Shown: in pieces, positions 16,513-18,765 of the stretch
Layout: each line of letters opens with the position of its first letter
Numbering within the stretch: position 1 is the stretch's first letter
Assembly (NCBI GenBank): GCA_027010905.1
Contig: JALVBA010000314.1
Coordinates: forward strand, 1 to 18,765
DNA: 18,765 bases
Reading direction: 5' to 3'
Source of the DNA: Marinilabiliaceae bacterium
GTDB taxonomy: Bacteria > Bacteroidota > Bacteroidia > Bacteroidales > Marinilabiliaceae
Position numbers and translations under genes: made by a program
The notes under the pieces: generated by a model
What the model was told of the DNA's origin: nothing
Seen by the model: the letters and a program-made list of their open reading frames with translations, nothing else
Database searches by the model: none

Positions 16513-18684
16513 ATGAAGTATTCTTTTCTACTAATCTCGCTAATTCTTATTGGGTTTTTTAAATCATTGCATGCTCAAGACGATGTTAATCTGTTTAATT
16601 ATTGGAAGTATTATTCTGATGCAGAAAACTCGCTTTACAAGTATTTTGGTTCGATTGCATTTGAGCAGCTCGATAAAAGAGAGGTGGAAATTGCTAAGTT
16701 GAAAACAGAAGACGACTGGCAAAAAAGACAAACTCTGGTAAGAGATAAATTGATGAATATTATTGGGTCGTTTCCCGAAAAAACGCCTTTAAATGCACAG
16801 ATTACTGGTGTAATTCAAAGAGATGATTATCGGGTTGAAAAAATAATTTACGAGTCGATGCCGGGTTATTATGTAACAGCAGCACTGTTTGTTCCTGACA
16901 ATATTACAGATAAAGCACCGGCAATTCTCAATGCAATTGGGCACAGTACACAAAGTTTCAGACGAGATATTTATCAGCATTTAATTATTAATTTGGTTAA
17001 AAAGGGTTTTATCGTATTCGCATACGACCAAATAGGGCAGGGAGAACGTTTGCAGTATTATGATGATGGGTTGGGAAAATCCAAATTCTCTTCAACAATC
17101 GAACATTCGTATCCCGGTGCACAGTGTTTTATTTCGGGTTATTCGCCGGCACGATATTTTATTTGGGATGGTATTAGAGCTATTGATTACCTATTATCGA
17201 GACCGGAAGTTGACCCTGAAAGAATTGGAATGACGGGGCTTTCCGGCGGCGGCACATCAACAACTTTTATTTCGGCAATTGACGATAGAATTTTGGCGGC
17301 TGCTCCCTCATGTTTCGTAACTAATTACAAATATCTTTTTAAATCATTTGGCCCACAAGATGCAGAACAAAATATTTTCCATTTGATAGAGGAAGGTTTA
17401 GACCATCCTGATTTTATTGAACTCCGAGCACCAAAACCCACGCTAATTGTTGGCACAACGCGTGATTTTTTTAGTATTCAGGGTGTTCGGGAAACTTATG
17501 GCGAATCGAAAATTGCGTATCGGGCTTTTGGTAAAGAGGATAATTTACAGAAATCGGAAGGAAATTATGTTCACGGATTTGTAAAAAACAACAATGAAGC
17601 AACTTATGCTTTTTTCCAGAAACACTTGAATAATCCGGGAGATTCTACTGATGAAGATGTTGCTACTATTTCAGAAAAAGAGTTGCAGGTTACAAAAACC
17701 GGGCAGATGACCACTTCGTTTAATGCTGAGACAATATATTCTGTAAACAAAAAAAATGTTGAGAAACAAATTGCATCACTCCAATTAAAACGGTTGAATG
17801 CCGATAAACATTTGTTGGGTCTTGCAGAATCAATAATTAAATTTTCGGGATTTTCCTTTCCCAAAGAATTTGGCAATGAAATTTTTTCAGGACGATTTGT
17901 TAATGAGGATTATATACTGGAAAAATATATAATTCGCGGAAGTGGCGACTATATGCTACCTCTTGCACTATTTATTCCTTCAAAAAACAGCAAAAACGAA
18001 ATTGTACTTTTGTTGCACGAAAAAGGTAAAGATTATGCTGTGAACAATAGTTGTCTCACGAAACAACTTGTTGCAAAAGGTTACACTGTTCTATTGGGCG
18101 ACCTTCCTGGTGTTGGCGAACTTGGACCGGGCTACCTAAAAGGAGATGTTTACATCGATAATGTTTCGTTTAATCTTTGGTTCTCCGGTATTTTAACCGG
18201 GAAATCAATTGTTGGGATTCGTGCAGAAGATATAGTCAGAATGACTCATTTTATCAAAACCAATCTTTCTGACTACAGTTCAATCTCCGCAATTTCTGTT
18301 GACGGGCTTGGGAGCGAATTGCTTCATGCAGCATATTTTGATAAGAGTATTCAGAAAATCGGTCTCGTTAAACCATTTTTGAGTTTTGCTGAAATTGCAA
18401 TGGAACATGACTATAATGCTCCCTTCGTATTGTCGACTGTTGCCGGAGCTATCGAAGAGTACGATTTGCCCGATTTAATTGCCGGTTTGCATCCACAGAA
18501 ATTGTTTATTGCAAATCCTCTTTCAGCTAAAGGTTTAATAGATAATTCTGAAAATGTCGCAAATAATCTGGATTTTCCAATTAAAGTATATTCAGAAAAC
18601 AGTGTTCCCAAAAATATTAAAGTAATTGTTCAGGCTAACAAGGATAAGATTTTGAAAAAGCTACTTTTATGGCTCAAAGATTAG
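16513..18684 (+). CDS. Secreted tandem alpha/beta-hydrolase, acetyl-xylan-esterase-like
   Basis: The 723-residue protein has a signal peptide (cleavage likely after LHA, 21/22). Its first half (about 90-370) is an alpha/beta-hydrolase of the acetyl-xylan esterase/dienelactone hydrolase type. The nucleophile elbow is GLSGGG with Ser244, the acid probably Asp318 in GTTRDFFS, and the base His354 in YVHGF; the triad is complete. The second half (about 460-723) seems to repeat the fold: LALFIPSKNS mirrors AALFVPDNIT, and QLVAKGYTVLLGDLPGVGEL mirrors NLVKKGFIVFAYDQIGQGER. Its elbow reads VDGLGSE, so the serine position is Gly600 and this domain is probably inactive. Likely a periplasmic or surface esterase acting on carbohydrate esters; the substrate is unknown and no polysaccharide-utilisation genes are beside it. 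Its base composition looks more AT-rich than the GT117 genes. Confidence 0.82.
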   Translation: MKYSFLLISLILIGFFKSLHAQDDVNLFNYWKYYSDAENSLYKYFGSIAFEQLDKREVEIAKLKTEDDWQKRQTLVRDKLMNIIGSFPEKTPLNAQITGVIQRDDYRVEKIIYESMPGYYVTAALFVPDNITDKAPAILNAIGHSTQSFRRDIYQHLIINLVKKGFIVFAYDQIGQGERLQYYDDGLGKSKFSSTIEHSYPGAQCFISGYSPARYFIWDGIRAIDYLLSRPEVDPERIGMTGLSGGGTSTTFISAIDDRILAAAPSCFVTNYKYLFKSFGPQDAEQNIFHLIEEGLDHPDFIELRAPKPTLIVGTTRDFFSIQGVRETYGESKIAYRAFGKEDNLQKSEGNYVHGFVKNNNEATYAFFQKHLNNPGDSTDEDVATISEKELQVTKTGQMTTSFNAETIYSVNKKNVEKQIASLQLKRLNADKHLLGLAESIIKFSGFSFPKEFGNEIFSGRFVNEDYILEKYIIRGSGDYMLPLALFIPSKNSKNEIVLLLHEKGKDYAVNNSCLTKQLVAKGYTVLLGDLPGVGELGPGYLKGDVYIDNVSFNLWFSGILTGKSIVGIRAEDIVRMTHFIKTNLSDYSSISAISVDGLGSELLHAAYFDKSIQKIGLVKPFLSFAEIAMEHDYNAPFVLSTVAGAIEEYDLPDLIAGLHPQKLFIANPLSAKGLIDNSENVANNLDFPIKVYSENSVPKNIKVIVQANKDKILKKLLLWLKD

Positions 18685-18765
18685 AATAGTTCTCTCGGAA
18701 TAATTATAATTTTCTCTACTTCTACTTTCCTAAATTGATTTTTACTTCTAATATCTATTTTTAGC
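18685..18765. other. Trailing intergenic DNA
   Basis: The last 81 bases are AT- and pyrimidine-rich. No gene, terminator hairpin or repeat is recognised before the window ends. Confidence 0.4.

Overview
The window looks like chromosomal DNA of a Bacteroidota bacterium, probably of the Bacteroidales or a close order. The evidence is the protein families (two DUF2723/GT117 membrane proteins, a DUF6427 membrane protein directly behind purD, a TPR plus PD40 envelope protein), the AT-rich leaders without Shine-Dalgarno sequences, and several promoters of the Bacteroidota type TAnnTTTG. No species can be named from the sequence alone.

Layout. Positions 61-4464 run on the plus strand: recO, an aminotransferase-fold protein that has lost its PLP lysine, and a secreted TPR/PD40/SPOR-like protein with a GGTCAA microsatellite. 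A probably bidirectional terminator separates this from a minus-strand tRNA-Arg(CCT). Next comes a gene-free stretch (about 4585-4982) with an 81-nt imperfect inverted repeat and an orphan promoter-like signal. From 11018 down to 4983 a minus-strand cluster reads GT117 protein, polysaccharide deacetylase (coupled by a GTGA overlap), purD, DUF6427 protein. From 16136 down to 11361 a second minus-strand group reads cysH (APS reductase), a YjbR-like protein, a DUF502 membrane protein and a second GT117 paralogue. Just upstream of cysH lies the C-terminal end of an IS21-type IstB ATPase, a relic of a lost insertion sequence. The window closes with a plus-strand secreted alpha/beta-hydrolase (16513-18684) that appears to contain two related hydrolase domains, the second without a catalytic serine.

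How the genes fit together. Most of the window is housekeeping (recombination repair, purine synthesis, sulfate assimilation, tRNA) mixed with envelope functions: two large polytopic presumed glycosyltransferases, a NodB deacetylase, small membrane proteins and a surface-associated PD40 protein. I see no phage, CRISPR array, toxin-antitoxin or defence system. The observations that most deserve checking are the lysine-less aminotransferase fold (939-2093), the tandem hydrolase with a degenerate second half, the cysH promoter lying against the insertion-sequence relic, and the promoter plus inverted repeat in the gene-free stretch beside the tRNA.
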